The notes under the pieces were generated by a model. That model saw nothing but the letters and a program-made list of their open reading frames with translations. It ran no database searches and was not told where the DNA came from. A stretch of 64,000 bases of DNA from an uncultured Clostridia bacterium (GTDB lineage: Bacteria; Bacillota; Clostridia; Christensenellales; Aristaeellaceae): assembly GCA_934631985.1 (NCBI GenBank), contig CAKTYE010000006.1, positions 1-64,000 on the forward strand. Direction: 5' to 3'. Shown piece by piece: positions 49,144-57,683 of the stretch. Made by a program: the position numbers and the translations under genes. The stretch's first letter is position 1. Each line of letters begins with the position of its first letter.

Positions 49144-51378
49144 ATGGAGCAGGTGGAAGCCACCGTCCAGGAAACCATCTATCGGAACGAGGACAACGGC
49201 TACTCCGTGGTGCAGGTCACCATCGGCAAAAAGCAGACCACCGTGGTGGGCGTGCTGCCGCGCATGAGCAGCGGCGAGCAGGTGGTGTTTTCCGGCGAAT
49301 GGACGGAGCATCCCCAATACGGACGGCAGCTGAAGTGCGTCTCCTGCCAGATCCAGAAGCCCACCAGCCTGCTGGGCATCGAACGGTATCTGGGCAGCGG
49401 ACTGATCCACGGCGTTGGCCCCTCCACCGCCAGGCAAATTGTCAACCACTTCGGCATGGAAACGCTGGAGGTGCTGACCGAGCATCCCGAGCGCTTGCAG
49501 GAGGTTCCCGGCATGGGCCGCAAGCGCTGGCGGCAGATCGCCGAGAATTTTCAGGAGCAGCAGGCCAGCCGTGAAGCCATGATCTTTCTGCAAAGCTACG
49601 GCATTCCTGCCAAGCTGTCCACGAAAATCAGCAAGCTGTACGGCGAGCGCACGGCGGACGTGATTCGCGCCAACCCTTATCGGCTGGTGGAGGATCTGGA
49701 CGGCGTGGGCTTTCTCACTGCCGACCGTATTGCCGCCGCGCTGGGCATCGCCCCGGACAGCGAGTTTCGTTTGCAGGCCGCGCTGAAATATCTGCTGAAA
49801 GATGCGGCTGCGGCGGCAGGCCACGTCTTTCTGCCCCAGGGCTATCTGGTGGAGCGCTGCGCCCAGCTGCTGCGCGTGGAGGCCCCGCTGGTGCAGCGGC
49901 AATTGCAGACGCTGCTGCTGCGCCGCATGCTGATCGCGGGCGGCACGGCAGAGGAACCCACCGTCTATCTGCCCGTCTACGACGCGGCGGAGCGAGAGGT
50001 GGCTCAGCGGCTCATGGAGCTTGTCGCCGCGCTGGCCCCCATGAAAAGCGTTGGCGCGGAATGGGACATCGACCGCTTTGAGAAAAGCCGTCACATGCAC
50101 TTCAGCCCCAAGCAGCGGCAGGCCATCATCGCCGCGCTGGAGCAGGGAGTGCTGGTCATTACGGGCGGCCCCGGCACGGGCAAGACCACCATCATCAACT
50201 GCATCATCAGCCTGCTGGCAAAGGATGGGGAGGTAGCGCTGTGCGCCCCCACGGGCCGCGCCGCCAAGCGCATGACCGAGGCCACGGGCTGCGAGGCCCA
50301 GACCATTCATCGCCTGCTGGGCTACGGCGGCGAGGGTGAGAGCTTCAGCCGGGATCAGGAGGACCCCATCGAGGCGGACTGTCTCATTGTGGACGAATGC
50401 TCCATGGTGGACCTGATGCTGATGCGGGGCTTGCTGCGGGCGCTGGAGCCGGGAACGCGGCTCATTCTGGTGGGCGATGCGGATCAGCTTCCCTCCGTTG
50501 GTGCGGGCAATGTGCTGGGGGACATTCTGCAAAGCGGCGTGATCCCCTCTGTACGCCTGACGGACATTTTCCGTCAGGAGGAGCAGAGCCGCATTGTGGT
50601 CAACGCGCACCGGGTGAATCAGGGCGAAATGCCCCTGCTGAACGAGAAGAACACGGACTTCTTCTTTGAGCGCCGGGAGCAGTTCGCTCTTGCCGCCCAG
50701 AGCATCACCCAGCTGGTGACCCAGCGGCTGCCGAATTTTTTGCACTATCCCCCGGAGCAGCGCGTTCGTCTCGCCATGCAGAACATTCAGGTGCTTGCCC
50801 CCGCCAAGAAGGGGGAATGCGGCGTCATCGCCCTGAATAGGCTGCTGCAAGCCGCGCTGAATCCCCCCGCCGCAAGCAAGCCCTCCCTGGCCTATGGTGA
50901 GAACATTTTCCGTCTGGGGGACAAGGTGATCCAGATGAAGAACGACTATCACTTGCCCTGGCAGCGGGAGACTGCCGCCGGGTGGGAGGATGGCGAGGGC
51001 GTATTCAACGGCGACGTGGGCTTCATCACCGAGGTAGATGTGGAGGAACACAGCCTGACCGTGCGCTTTGACGAGGACAAGGACGCGGTGTACGCTTCCG
51101 CGCAATTGGAGAATTTGGAGCTGGCGTATTGCCTGTCGGTACACAAGAGTCAGGGCAGCGAGTTTCCTGTGGTAGTGATGCCGGTGATCGGCGGCCCGCC
51201 CATGCTGCTGACGCGGAACTTATTTTACACAGCGCTGACCCGCGCCCGGCAGTTGGTGGTGCTGGTAGGCCGGGAGGAGGTCATTCATGCCATGGTACAG
51301 AATGACCACATTCTGCGGCGGTATACGACGCTGAGCCAGCGCCTACAGGCGCTGGCGCCGCTGCTGCCGAAAAGGTAA
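49144..51378 (+). CDS. recD2: RecD2-type ATP-dependent DNA helicase
   Basis: The 744-aa SF1B helicase moves 5'-3' on single-stranded DNA and works outside RecBCD. The start MEQVEATVQETIYRNEDNGY is typical of RecD2; helix-hairpin-helix units appear at GVGPSTARQIVNHFG and VPGMGRKRWRQIAE; Walker A ITGGPGTGKTT is near residue 340, VDECSMVD near 416, GDADQLPSVGAGN near 440, and the C-terminal VHKSQGSEFP motif near 665. GAGGGGGGG lies seven to eight bases before ATG 49144; the longer frame is unsupported. No recB/recC/addAB nearby, as expected. Confidence 0.94.
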   Translation: MEQVEATVQETIYRNEDNGYSVVQVTIGKKQTTVVGVLPRMSSGEQVVFSGEWTEHPQYGRQLKCVSCQIQKPTSLLGIERYLGSGLIHGVGPSTARQIVNHFGMETLEVLTEHPERLQEVPGMGRKRWRQIAENFQEQQASREAMIFLQSYGIPAKLSTKISKLYGERTADVIRANPYRLVEDLDGVGFLTADRIAAALGIAPDSEFRLQAALKYLLKDAAAAAGHVFLPQGYLVERCAQLLRVEAPLVQRQLQTLLLRRMLIAGGTAEEPTVYLPVYDAAEREVAQRLMELVAALAPMKSVGAEWDIDRFEKSRHMHFSPKQRQAIIAALEQGVLVITGGPGTGKTTIINCIISLLAKDGEVALCAPTGRAAKRMTEATGCEAQTIHRLLGYGGEGESFSRDQEDPIEADCLIVDECSMVDLMLMRGLLRALEPGTRLILVGDADQLPSVGAGNVLGDILQSGVIPSVRLTDIFRQEEQSRIVVNAHRVNQGEMPLLNEKNTDFFFERREQFALAAQSITQLVTQRLPNFLHYPPEQRVRLAMQNIQVLAPAKKGECGVIALNRLLQAALNPPAASKPSLAYGENIFRLGDKVIQMKNDYHLPWQRETAAGWEDGEGVFNGDVGFITEVDVEEHSLTVRFDEDKDAVYASAQLENLELAYCLSVHKSQGSEFPVVVMPVIGGPPMLLTRNLFYTALTRARQLVVLVGREEVIHAMVQNDHILRRYTTLSQRLQALAPLLPKR

Positions 51379-51408
51379 AGGGGACATAGCAACCAGCCCT
51401 CGCCCCAA

Positions 51409-51457
51409 AGCCTCCCCTGAAAGGGGAGGTGCCCCGAAGGGGCGGAGAGGTTCCGTC
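51409..51457 (+). repeat. ~50-bp hairpin repeat, copy 4
   Basis: Same two-hairpin unit as 45364-45412, lying just after recD2 in the direction of transcription. Confidence 0.85.
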
Positions 51458-51536
51458 CCCCCTCATGCTTTCTCTGTTTTTCAGCCATACTACCCAGCGA
51501 CCGCGCACACCGCGGCGCAGAAAAGGAGGCTCGTCC

Positions 51537-52055
51537 ATGCTTGAAGGACGGCTTGTGCGCCTGCGGGCGTTCGAACAAAGTGACCTGGACGCAAACCACG
51601 CCTTTGTCAATGATTTTGAGACCCTGAAGGGCATGCTGTCCGGTCTGCCCCTGCCTGCCTCCTATGCGGATGAACGCCGCTGGCTGGATCAGCAGACCAG
51701 CTACACCCGGGGCGAGTACCAATTTGCGGTGGAGGACGGCGGCGGCGATCTAGTGGGCCGCTGCGGGCTGATCCGCGTGGACTGGAAAAACCGTCTGGGC
51801 GAGATCGGCATCATGATCGGCACGCCCTATCGCGGGCGGGGCTACGGCACAGAGGCCATGGAGCTTTTATGCCGCTTCGCCTTTCGGGAAATGAACCTGC
51901 ACAAGCTGAAGGTGAGCGTTTTCGCCTTCAACAAGGCCGCCATCCGCTGCTATGAGAAGAACGGCTTTGTGCAGGAGGGCCTGCTGAAGGCGGAGATCTT
52001 CCGGGACGGGGCGTATCAAGACGTGGTGGAGCTGGCAAGGTTCACGGACGTGTGA
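51537..52055 (+). CDS. RimJ/RimL-type GNAT acetyltransferase
   Basis: The 172-aa protein belongs to the group acetylating protein N-termini or small amines: MLEGRLVRLRAFEQSDLDAN, GEIGIMIGTPYRGRGYGTEA (acetyl-CoA loop), NLHKLKVSVFAFNKAAIRCY and EKNGFVQEGLL. AAAAGGAGG is eight bases before the ATG. Preceded by the hairpin repeat and followed by the aspartate kinase gene with its own promoter. Acceptor unknown. Confidence 0.9.
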   Translation: MLEGRLVRLRAFEQSDLDANHAFVNDFETLKGMLSGLPLPASYADERRWLDQQTSYTRGEYQFAVEDGGGDLVGRCGLIRVDWKNRLGEIGIMIGTPYRGRGYGTEAMELLCRFAFREMNLHKLKVSVFAFNKAAIRCYEKNGFVQEGLLKAEIFRDGAYQDVVELARFTDV

Positions 52056-52078
52056 CGCGAGAACGCTTCCGGGAGGAA

Positions 52079-52107
52079 TTGACTTTTGCAGGTTCTCCTT
52101 GTATCAT
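52079..52107 (+). promoter_or_regulatory. Aspartate kinase promoter
   Basis: TTGACT (52079-52084) and TATCAT (52102-52107), 17-base spacer; leader about 40 nt, too short for a lysine riboswitch. Confidence 0.75.
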
Positions 52108-52151
52108 GGACTTCGCTGCACTATCTTGATGAAACGTGGGAGGTGCTTCCC

Positions 52152-53468
52152 GTGAAAAAGATCGTAACCAAGTTTGGCGGAAGCTCGCTGGCAGACGCGG
52201 GGCAGTTCGCCAAGGTCAAGCAGATCCTCAGCATGGATCCCGCCCGGCGCTATGTGGTTCCCTCCGCGCCCGGAAGGCGCTTCAAGGAGGATGAGAAGGT
52301 CACCGACCTGCTCTACCGCTGTCAGGAGGAGGCTGCCCGGGGCGAGGATTATCAGGACACCTTTGACCGCATTGCCGCCCGGTACATGGACATTGCCGAG
52401 GAGCTGGAGCTGTCCCTCAACCTGGGCGCGGTGCTGGACGATGTCAACGAGCGCATCGGCGCAGGCGCGACGCCGGACTGGTGCGCCAGCCGCGGCGAAT
52501 ATCTGGGCGGCTTACTGCTGGCGAATTATCTGGGCTGGCGGTTTTTTGACCCGGCGCTGGGCATTTTCTTTGACATGCGGGGGCACTTCGACGCAGAGCG
52601 CACCCAGGCGGCGCTTTCCGAGGCGCTGGCGGACGGCGAGCCGACGGTCGTTCCCGGCTTTTTCGGCAGCCTGCCCAATGGCGCTGTTCACACCTTCAGC
52701 CGGGGCGGCAGCGACATTACCGGGGCCATTGTGGCCCGGGCCGTGGGTGCGGACATGTATGAAAACTGGACGGATGTTTCCGGCTTTCTGACTGCCGACC
52801 CCCGCATTGTGGACAACCCCACAGAGATTCGCTCCATCACCTACAAGGAACTGCGGGAGCTTAGCTACATGGGTGCGTCCGTGCTGCACGAGGATGCGAT
52901 GTTCCCCGTACACAAGGCGGGCATTCCCACCAACATCCGCAACACGAACATGCCGGAGCATCCCGGCACGCTCATCAGTCTGGACATGCCCGAGGAGACG
53001 GATACGCCCACCATTACGGGCATTGCGGGTCACAAGGGCTTCAGCGTCATTTTTGTGGAAAAGGCCATGATGAACAGCGAGGTAGGCTTTGTCCGCAAGG
53101 TGCTGTCCGTGCTGGAGGACGAGGGCATTTCCTTTGAGCATTTGCCCACAGGCATTGACACCATGAGCATTGTGGTGGCGGAAGGTGCGCTGGCGCCCCA
53201 TCGGGAGCGGGTCGTGCGCCGCATTATGGAAGCGGTGGAGCCGGATGTGCTGACCATTCACGACCACATGTCGCTGATCGCCACGGTTGGTCGAGGCATG
53301 GTACACAACTGCGGTACCGCCGCGCGGCTGTTTGCATCCATGTCCCGGGCAGGCATCAACGTGCGCATGATCGACCAGGGCTCCAGCGAGCTTTCGATCA
53401 TTGTAGGTGTGGACGACAAGGATTTTGAAAGCACGATCCGTGCTATTTATCACGAGTTTATTCAATAA
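52152..53468 (+). CDS. Aspartate kinase
   Basis: The 438-aa enzyme phosphorylates aspartate, the first step to lysine, threonine, methionine and diaminopimelate. The start is GTG (52152) with GGGAGG eight bases upstream. KKIVTKFGGSSLADA binds ATP/Asp, FSRGGSDITGAIVARAVGAD and YENWTDVSG are catalytic, and two ACT domains cover about 300-438 (GFSVIFVEKAMMNSEVGFVR; VGRGMVHNCGTAARLFASMS), where lysine or threonine feedback acts. Monocistronic. Which end-product inhibits it cannot be read. Confidence 0.94.
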   Translation: MKKIVTKFGGSSLADAGQFAKVKQILSMDPARRYVVPSAPGRRFKEDEKVTDLLYRCQEEAARGEDYQDTFDRIAARYMDIAEELELSLNLGAVLDDVNERIGAGATPDWCASRGEYLGGLLLANYLGWRFFDPALGIFFDMRGHFDAERTQAALSEALADGEPTVVPGFFGSLPNGAVHTFSRGGSDITGAIVARAVGADMYENWTDVSGFLTADPRIVDNPTEIRSITYKELRELSYMGASVLHEDAMFPVHKAGIPTNIRNTNMPEHPGTLISLDMPEETDTPTITGIAGHKGFSVIFVEKAMMNSEVGFVRKVLSVLEDEGISFEHLPTGIDTMSIVVAEGALAPHRERVVRRIMEAVEPDVLTIHDHMSLIATVGRGMVHNCGTAARLFASMSRAGINVRMIDQGSSELSIIVGVDDKDFESTIRAIYHEFIQ

Positions 53469-53595
53469 AAAAGGGGATTGTGGGGGAGAGGGCTGGGAAG
53501 ATGGGCCGCTCCCCCGCAGTTAGTTTAAGGGAAACGCAATGGCTTTATCATACAGCAAAGGCGAAGCCAAGCTGTTCCGTACATTATTACCACAA

Positions 53596-53643
53596 TCCTC
53601 CCCTGCAAGGGGAGGTGCCCCGAAGGGGCGGAGAGGTTCCGTC
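53596..53643 (+). repeat. ~50-bp hairpin repeat, copy 5
   Basis: TCCTCCCCtgcaAGGGGAGG, then GTGCCCCGAAGGGGCG, then GAGAGGTTCCGTC; lies in the 215-base gap before the TauE/SafE gene. Downstream CCCCCCACGAAA also resembles the flank of copy 3. Confidence 0.85.
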
Positions 53644-53683
53644 TCCGCATCCCTTTACTCCCCCCACGAAAGAAGGTCACACC

Positions 53684-54451
53684 ATGCCCATACCCATAAC
53701 CTGGCAAATGTTTGCAATTGTCTGTCCGCTCTGCTTCCTGGCGGGCTTTGTTGACAGCGTAGCGGGCGGCGGTGGGCTGATCAGCCTGCCGGCATATTAT
53801 TTAGCGGGACTTCCGCCGGTGCTGGCGGCGGGAACCAACAAGCTGTCTGCCTGCTTGGGTACGCTGGCGGCTTCCGGGCAGTTTTTGAAAGGAAAGCAGG
53901 TGGCGCTGCCTGTCGCGCTGCTGGCGGCGCTGGGCGCGTTCCCGGGCAGTTGGCTGGGAACGGCGGTGCTTCAGCGCATCCCGGAGGAGACCATTCGCGT
54001 GATGATGATCGCCGCCATCCCGGTGGTGGCGGTGGTGGTGCTGCGCAAAAACAAGTCGCTGGGCAATGCCTGCCGCGTCCCAGAAAAGCTCTATCTGCCC
54101 ACGGCCTTTGGCATTGGGCTGCTGGTGGGCTTTTACGATGGACTGGTAGGGCCGGGAACGGGAACGTTCCTTATCCTGATGTTTACCATGATCCTGGGGC
54201 TGGACGCGGTGCTGGCGAGCGGCACTGCCAAGTTGGTCAATCTGGCAAGCAACGTCGCGTCCCTCACCGAGATGCTTCTGGCGGGCAAGGTACTGTTTGC
54301 ACTGGGGCTTCCGGCGGCGGCCTGCGCCATTGCGGGCAATCTGTTGGGCGCGTCCATGACGCTGAAAAAGGGAACGGGCTTCATTCGCCGTATGCTGCTT
54401 GTCGTGCTTGCGCTGCTGCTTGCAAAAATGGTGGCAGATGTGGTATCATAA
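53684..54451 (+). CDS. TauE/SafE (TSUP) membrane permease
   Basis: A 255-aa protein with seven to eight membrane helices in two repeated halves, each opening with a glycine-rich motif: GFVDSVAGGGGLISLPAYYL and FYDGLVGPGTGTFLILMF. TSUP permeases move sulfite, sulfoacetate, organosulfur or similar anions; the substrate here is unknown. AAGAAGG is nine bases before the ATG. Ends 32 bases upstream of the RsbW-like gene on the same strand. Confidence 0.9.
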   Translation: MPIPITWQMFAIVCPLCFLAGFVDSVAGGGGLISLPAYYLAGLPPVLAAGTNKLSACLGTLAASGQFLKGKQVALPVALLAALGAFPGSWLGTAVLQRIPEETIRVMMIAAIPVVAVVVLRKNKSLGNACRVPEKLYLPTAFGIGLLVGFYDGLVGPGTGTFLILMFTMILGLDAVLASGTAKLVNLASNVASLTEMLLAGKVLFALGLPAAACAIAGNLLGASMTLKKGTGFIRRMLLVVLALLLAKMVADVVS

Positions 54452-54483
54452 CGAATCAGCAAGGGAACGGGAGGCGTGTTTGC

Positions 54484-54870
54484 GTGGAGGAAAAGGTCGT
54501 GCTGATGCTGCCTGCACAGCGGGAATTTCTGCCGGTGATGCGCACGGCGCTGGGCGGCATTGCGCTGGTCGGCGACCTGGATGTGGACGGCCTGGACGAT
54601 CTGCGTCAGGCTGCGGACGAAGCCTGTGACCTGCTGATGCACCAGGGAGCCGCCGCCGCAACACTGCGCCTGGAGGCGCAGCTGGAGGTTACCCGGCTGT
54701 GCGTGTCCCTGACGGCGGCGCTGACCAGGGAGGGCGACGCTCCCGCGCCCGAGGACTTGGAGCTTTCCCGGGCGGTGCTGGAAACGCTGATTCCCGAGGT
54801 GACGCTGCACCTGCGCCCGGATGGGCTGGTGGAGCGCATTGATCTGACGGTGCCGCGGGCCGTCCGTTGA
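54484..54870 (+). CDS. RsbW/SpoIIAB-like anti-sigma factor lacking ATP-binding boxes
   Basis: The 128-aa protein aligns with RsbW at the N-terminal half (LMLPAQREFLPVMRTALGG and DDLRQAADEACDLLMHQG, cf. VPAQPEY and VSEAC in RsbW). The Asn of the HATPase N box is replaced (EACDLL for EACTNA), and the G1/G2 boxes (D-x-G-x-G, G-x-G-L) are missing, so it may bind the sigma factor without acting as a kinase. Start GTG 54484 with GGGAGG nine bases upstream. It ends eight bases before the sigma gene; no RsbV/SpoIIAA antagonist lies beside it. Confidence 0.75.
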   Translation: MEEKVVLMLPAQREFLPVMRTALGGIALVGDLDVDGLDDLRQAADEACDLLMHQGAAAATLRLEAQLEVTRLCVSLTAALTREGDAPAPEDLELSRAVLETLIPEVTLHLRPDGLVERIDLTVPRAVR

Positions 54871-54878
54871 GGTGGCCC

Positions 54879-55628
54879 ATGAACGAAACGAACGTAACGC
54901 CGCTGCTGCAGAGCTATGCGGCTACCCGCGATCCGGCTGTGCTGGAGACGCTGGTGGAGGCTTATCTGCCCCTCAGCCGTGCCATTGCCCGCAAGTTTCA
55001 GGGCCGCGGCGTGGAGGTCGAGGACCTGGAGCAGGTTGCCGCCATGGCGCTGATGAAGGCCATCGAGCGCTTTGAGCCGGAGCGGGGACTGAAATTCTCC
55101 ACCTTTGCCACCCCGACCATTGCCGGGGAGGTACGCAATTACCTGCGGGACAAGGGCAGCCTGATGCGCATGCGCCGGGATGACCGCGCCCAGCTGTACA
55201 GGCTGCAAGGTGTGCGGGAAAAGCTGACCCAGCAGCTTCAGCGGGAACCCTCCCTGCGGGAGCTGGCCCATGCCATGGACATGAGCGATGAAGCGCTGCT
55301 GGCCCTGCTGGATGCGCGAAGCTCCTCCGAGGTGGTGTCCATGGACAGCCTGGTCACGGACGAGGAGGACGGGGCCACCCTGGAAAAGTTTCTGGGGGAA
55401 AGGGAGCAGGGCTTCCAGCGCGTGGAGGATCAGGACTGGCTGCGCTGGGTATTCAGCCAGATCACCCCGACCGAGCGGCAATTATTAACGCTTCGCTTTT
55501 TTGATCGGCTGGGCCAGCGGGACACCGCCAAGCGTTTGGGCGTGAGCCAGATGCAGGTCAGCCGCATGGAACGGCGGCTGCTGGCGCGGCTGCGTCAGGC
55601 GGAGGAAGGGCCGCTGCCGACCAAATGA
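54879..55628 (+). CDS. SigB/SigF/SigG-family RNA polymerase sigma factor
   Basis: The 249-aa sigma-70 type protein has region 2 (LPLSRAIARKFQGRGVEVED, LEQVAAMALMKAIERFEPER, FSTFATPTIAGEVRNYLRDK), region 3 (REPSLRELAHAMDMSDEALL) and region 4 (LLTLRFFDRLGQRDTAKRLG, SQMQVSRMERRLLARLR), as in the B/F/G group. It is encoded directly after an RsbW-like gene, as sigB follows rsbW and sigF follows spoIIAB. Absence of spoIIAA and of sporulation neighbours favours a general-stress or envelope role over early sporulation. GAGGTGG precedes the ATG. Confidence 0.9.
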   Translation: MNETNVTPLLQSYAATRDPAVLETLVEAYLPLSRAIARKFQGRGVEVEDLEQVAAMALMKAIERFEPERGLKFSTFATPTIAGEVRNYLRDKGSLMRMRRDDRAQLYRLQGVREKLTQQLQREPSLRELAHAMDMSDEALLALLDARSSSEVVSMDSLVTDEEDGATLEKFLGEREQGFQRVEDQDWLRWVFSQITPTERQLLTLRFFDRLGQRDTAKRLGVSQMQVSRMERRLLARLRQAEEGPLPTK

Positions 55629-55703
55629 CGGCTGACAGGCTTTCGGCCCTGCGAATGCAGACGATACGTTTATGATCCCTTGATTTTAGAGGAGTGAAAG
55701 CCC

Positions 55704-56924
55704 ATGTATCAAATGACGCCCCCCAAGCCGCCGGAAAAGAGCCGGAAGAAGCTCAGCTTTTTTCAAATGCTGCTGATCGCCATGGCGCTGGGCTTTCTGG
55801 CCTGGTATCTGTATACCACCTTTGTGCCTGCGGCCGCGACCACGGCAGTCATTGAAGCGGGTACGCTGGGCGCACGCTATTCCGGGGACGCAGTGATCGT
55901 CCGGGACGAGACCCCTTATGACGCAGAGGGCGTCACCAGCGTGGATTATATCGCCGAGGAGGGCAGCGTCGTCCGCCGTTCCGAGCAGATCTGTCAGGTA
56001 TATTCCTCCGGCTACAGCACCCGTGAGAATACGGCCCTGCAGGATTATCGCGACCAGATCAAGGACTATCAGCAGACGCTGATCAGCAAGGACACCGCCG
56101 CCGACCCCAAGAAGGAACGGCTGGACAACGACGTGATCGAGATGGCGAAGGAGATTCGCCAGATGATCGCCGGGACCTCGGGCAACATGCTGAATCAGGA
56201 GCGGCTGCTCAATGCCGCCATCACCGCCCGCCAGCAGTACCTCAAGCAGAAGTACAACACCGACCAGCGGCTCAGCCGCCTGTATGACGATGAGCAGGCG
56301 CAGATGCAGCGCATTGCCAGCTGGACGAAATCCTATATTGCCACCCAGGACAGCATCGTCAGCTTCTACTCCGACGGCTATGAATACGGCCTGACCCTGA
56401 GCAGCTTCGAGGGCTTCACCCCCGCCGAGGTGCGCAGGATGTACAACGGACAGAAGCCGGAGCTTTCCACCTCGCAGAAGGGCAAGACCACCATTTACCG
56501 CACCATACAGGACGGTCAGTGGGGCGTGCTGCTGCTGGTGAAAAATTCCAACTGGACCCCCGTGGACGGGCAGACCTATGAGCTGATGCTGGAAAAATTT
56601 GAGAACACCCATGTGAATGCCACGGTGGTGTCCTCGACCCGCTCCGGCGGCGAGCTGCTGGTGCGCTTCCGCGTGGAGGCTCCCGTGGAATCGGTGCTGT
56701 ACATGCGCACCTGCACTGCCGAGGTGGGCGATTACATCACCAGCCTGAAGGTACCTGCCCGTGCCATTTATACCCAGAACGACATGCAGGGCCTGGTCAT
56801 CATCAACGGCAGCAGCCAGGGCTTCATCCCCGTGAATATCCTTTTGCGGGATGGGGACGATGTTTATGTGGAGGCCATTCAGCAGGGTCTGCTTTCCGAG
56901 GGCATGACCGTGCGGCTGTTCTGA
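55704..56924 (+). CDS. HlyD-like membrane protein of the division cluster
   Basis: The 406-aa protein has a basic N-terminus, one membrane helix (about 21-41), a lipoyl/barrel-like section (GTLGARYSGDAVIVRDETPY, VDYIAEEGSVVRRSEQ), a ~130-residue alpha-helical hairpin, and a second beta section (WGVLLLVKNSNWTPVDGQTY, ASIYT-type strands), the order of HlyD/periplasmic adaptor proteins. In Clostridia a homologue sits beside yggS-sepF. No ABC or MFS partner lies here, so export is uncertain; a wall-facing scaffold in division is possible. The ATG follows GAGGAG. Confidence 0.75.
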   Translation: MYQMTPPKPPEKSRKKLSFFQMLLIAMALGFLAWYLYTTFVPAAATTAVIEAGTLGARYSGDAVIVRDETPYDAEGVTSVDYIAEEGSVVRRSEQICQVYSSGYSTRENTALQDYRDQIKDYQQTLISKDTAADPKKERLDNDVIEMAKEIRQMIAGTSGNMLNQERLLNAAITARQQYLKQKYNTDQRLSRLYDDEQAQMQRIASWTKSYIATQDSIVSFYSDGYEYGLTLSSFEGFTPAEVRRMYNGQKPELSTSQKGKTTIYRTIQDGQWGVLLLVKNSNWTPVDGQTYELMLEKFENTHVNATVVSSTRSGGELLVRFRVEAPVESVLYMRTCTAEVGDYITSLKVPARAIYTQNDMQGLVIINGSSQGFIPVNILLRDGDDVYVEAIQQGLLSEGMTVRLF

Positions 56925-56961
56925 CCCAGACGAGGCTTTTTTGCAGCAAGGAGGGATGCTT

Positions 56962-57657
56962 TTGAACCCCCTCACGCAGGAGGAATTGCGCGCCCGGCTT
57001 CAAAATATACAGGCGCACATGGCGCAGGCCGCCGCGGGGCGCTATCCGGCGCCGCGTGTGCTTGCCGTGACCAAGACCCACAGTGCCGAGGAGATCCTGC
57101 CCCTGCATGCCCTCGGCCTGACGGAGATCGGTGAAAACCGTGTGCAGGAAATTCGCGAAAAATCGCCCGCCCTGAAGGACTTTTTCCAAATTCATCTCAT
57201 TGGACAGTTGCAATCGAACAAGGTTAAATATATAATAGAGGATGTATGCTTGATTCATTCGCTGGACAGGCTGTCTTTAGCCATGGAGATCGACCGGCAG
57301 GCACAAAAGCATGGGCGCGTCATGCCCGTGCTGGTGCAGGTCAGTCCCGTGGGCGAGCCGCAGAAGGGCGGCATGCTCCCGGAGGAGGTCATCCCCTTCC
57401 TGCGTCAGGTGCGTACGCTGCCCGGCCTTCATGTGGAGGGCCTGATGGCGGTGATGCCGCGCCTGACGGACAGAGAGCAGCTGGACGGCCTGTTTGCCGG
57501 CATGCGCCGTCTTTTTGAGCAGGTGCAGGCAGAAGGCATAGATGGCGTGGAGATGCGTGAGCTTTCGATGGGCATGTCCGGGGATTATGACCTGGCGGCG
57601 GCCCACGGGGCGACCATGGTACGCATCGGCTCCGCGCTGCTCGGCCCCCGGGGCTGA
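56962..57657 (+). CDS. YggS/PROSC PLP homeostasis protein (YlmE)
   Basis: The 231-aa protein binds pyridoxal phosphate without known enzymatic activity and keeps PLP and amino/keto-acid balance. VLAVTKTHSAEEILPL carries the PLP Lys; EIGENRVQEIREK, FQIHLIGQLQSNKVK, GLMAVMPRL and LSMGMSGDYDLAAAHGATMV are family motifs. TTG at 56962 is preferred because AAGGAGG ends seven bases before it; an ATG at 56956 is only one base from that site. Position upstream of sepF is the usual ylmE-ylmF order. Confidence 0.92.
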   Translation: MNPLTQEELRARLQNIQAHMAQAAAGRYPAPRVLAVTKTHSAEEILPLHALGLTEIGENRVQEIREKSPALKDFFQIHLIGQLQSNKVKYIIEDVCLIHSLDRLSLAMEIDRQAQKHGRVMPVLVQVSPVGEPQKGGMLPEEVIPFLRQVRTLPGLHVEGLMAVMPRLTDREQLDGLFAGMRRLFEQVQAEGIDGVEMRELSMGMSGDYDLAAAHGATMVRIGSALLGPRG

Positions 57658-57683
57658 GACAAGGAAACATGGGAGGAAAACAA

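Noticed and set aside
48949..51144. 731-aa minus-strand frame
   Set aside because: Shadow of recD2; composition rich in His, Gln, Arg without domains.
52108..52151. Lysine riboswitch before aspartate kinase
   Set aside because: The leader is under 50 nt, far too short.
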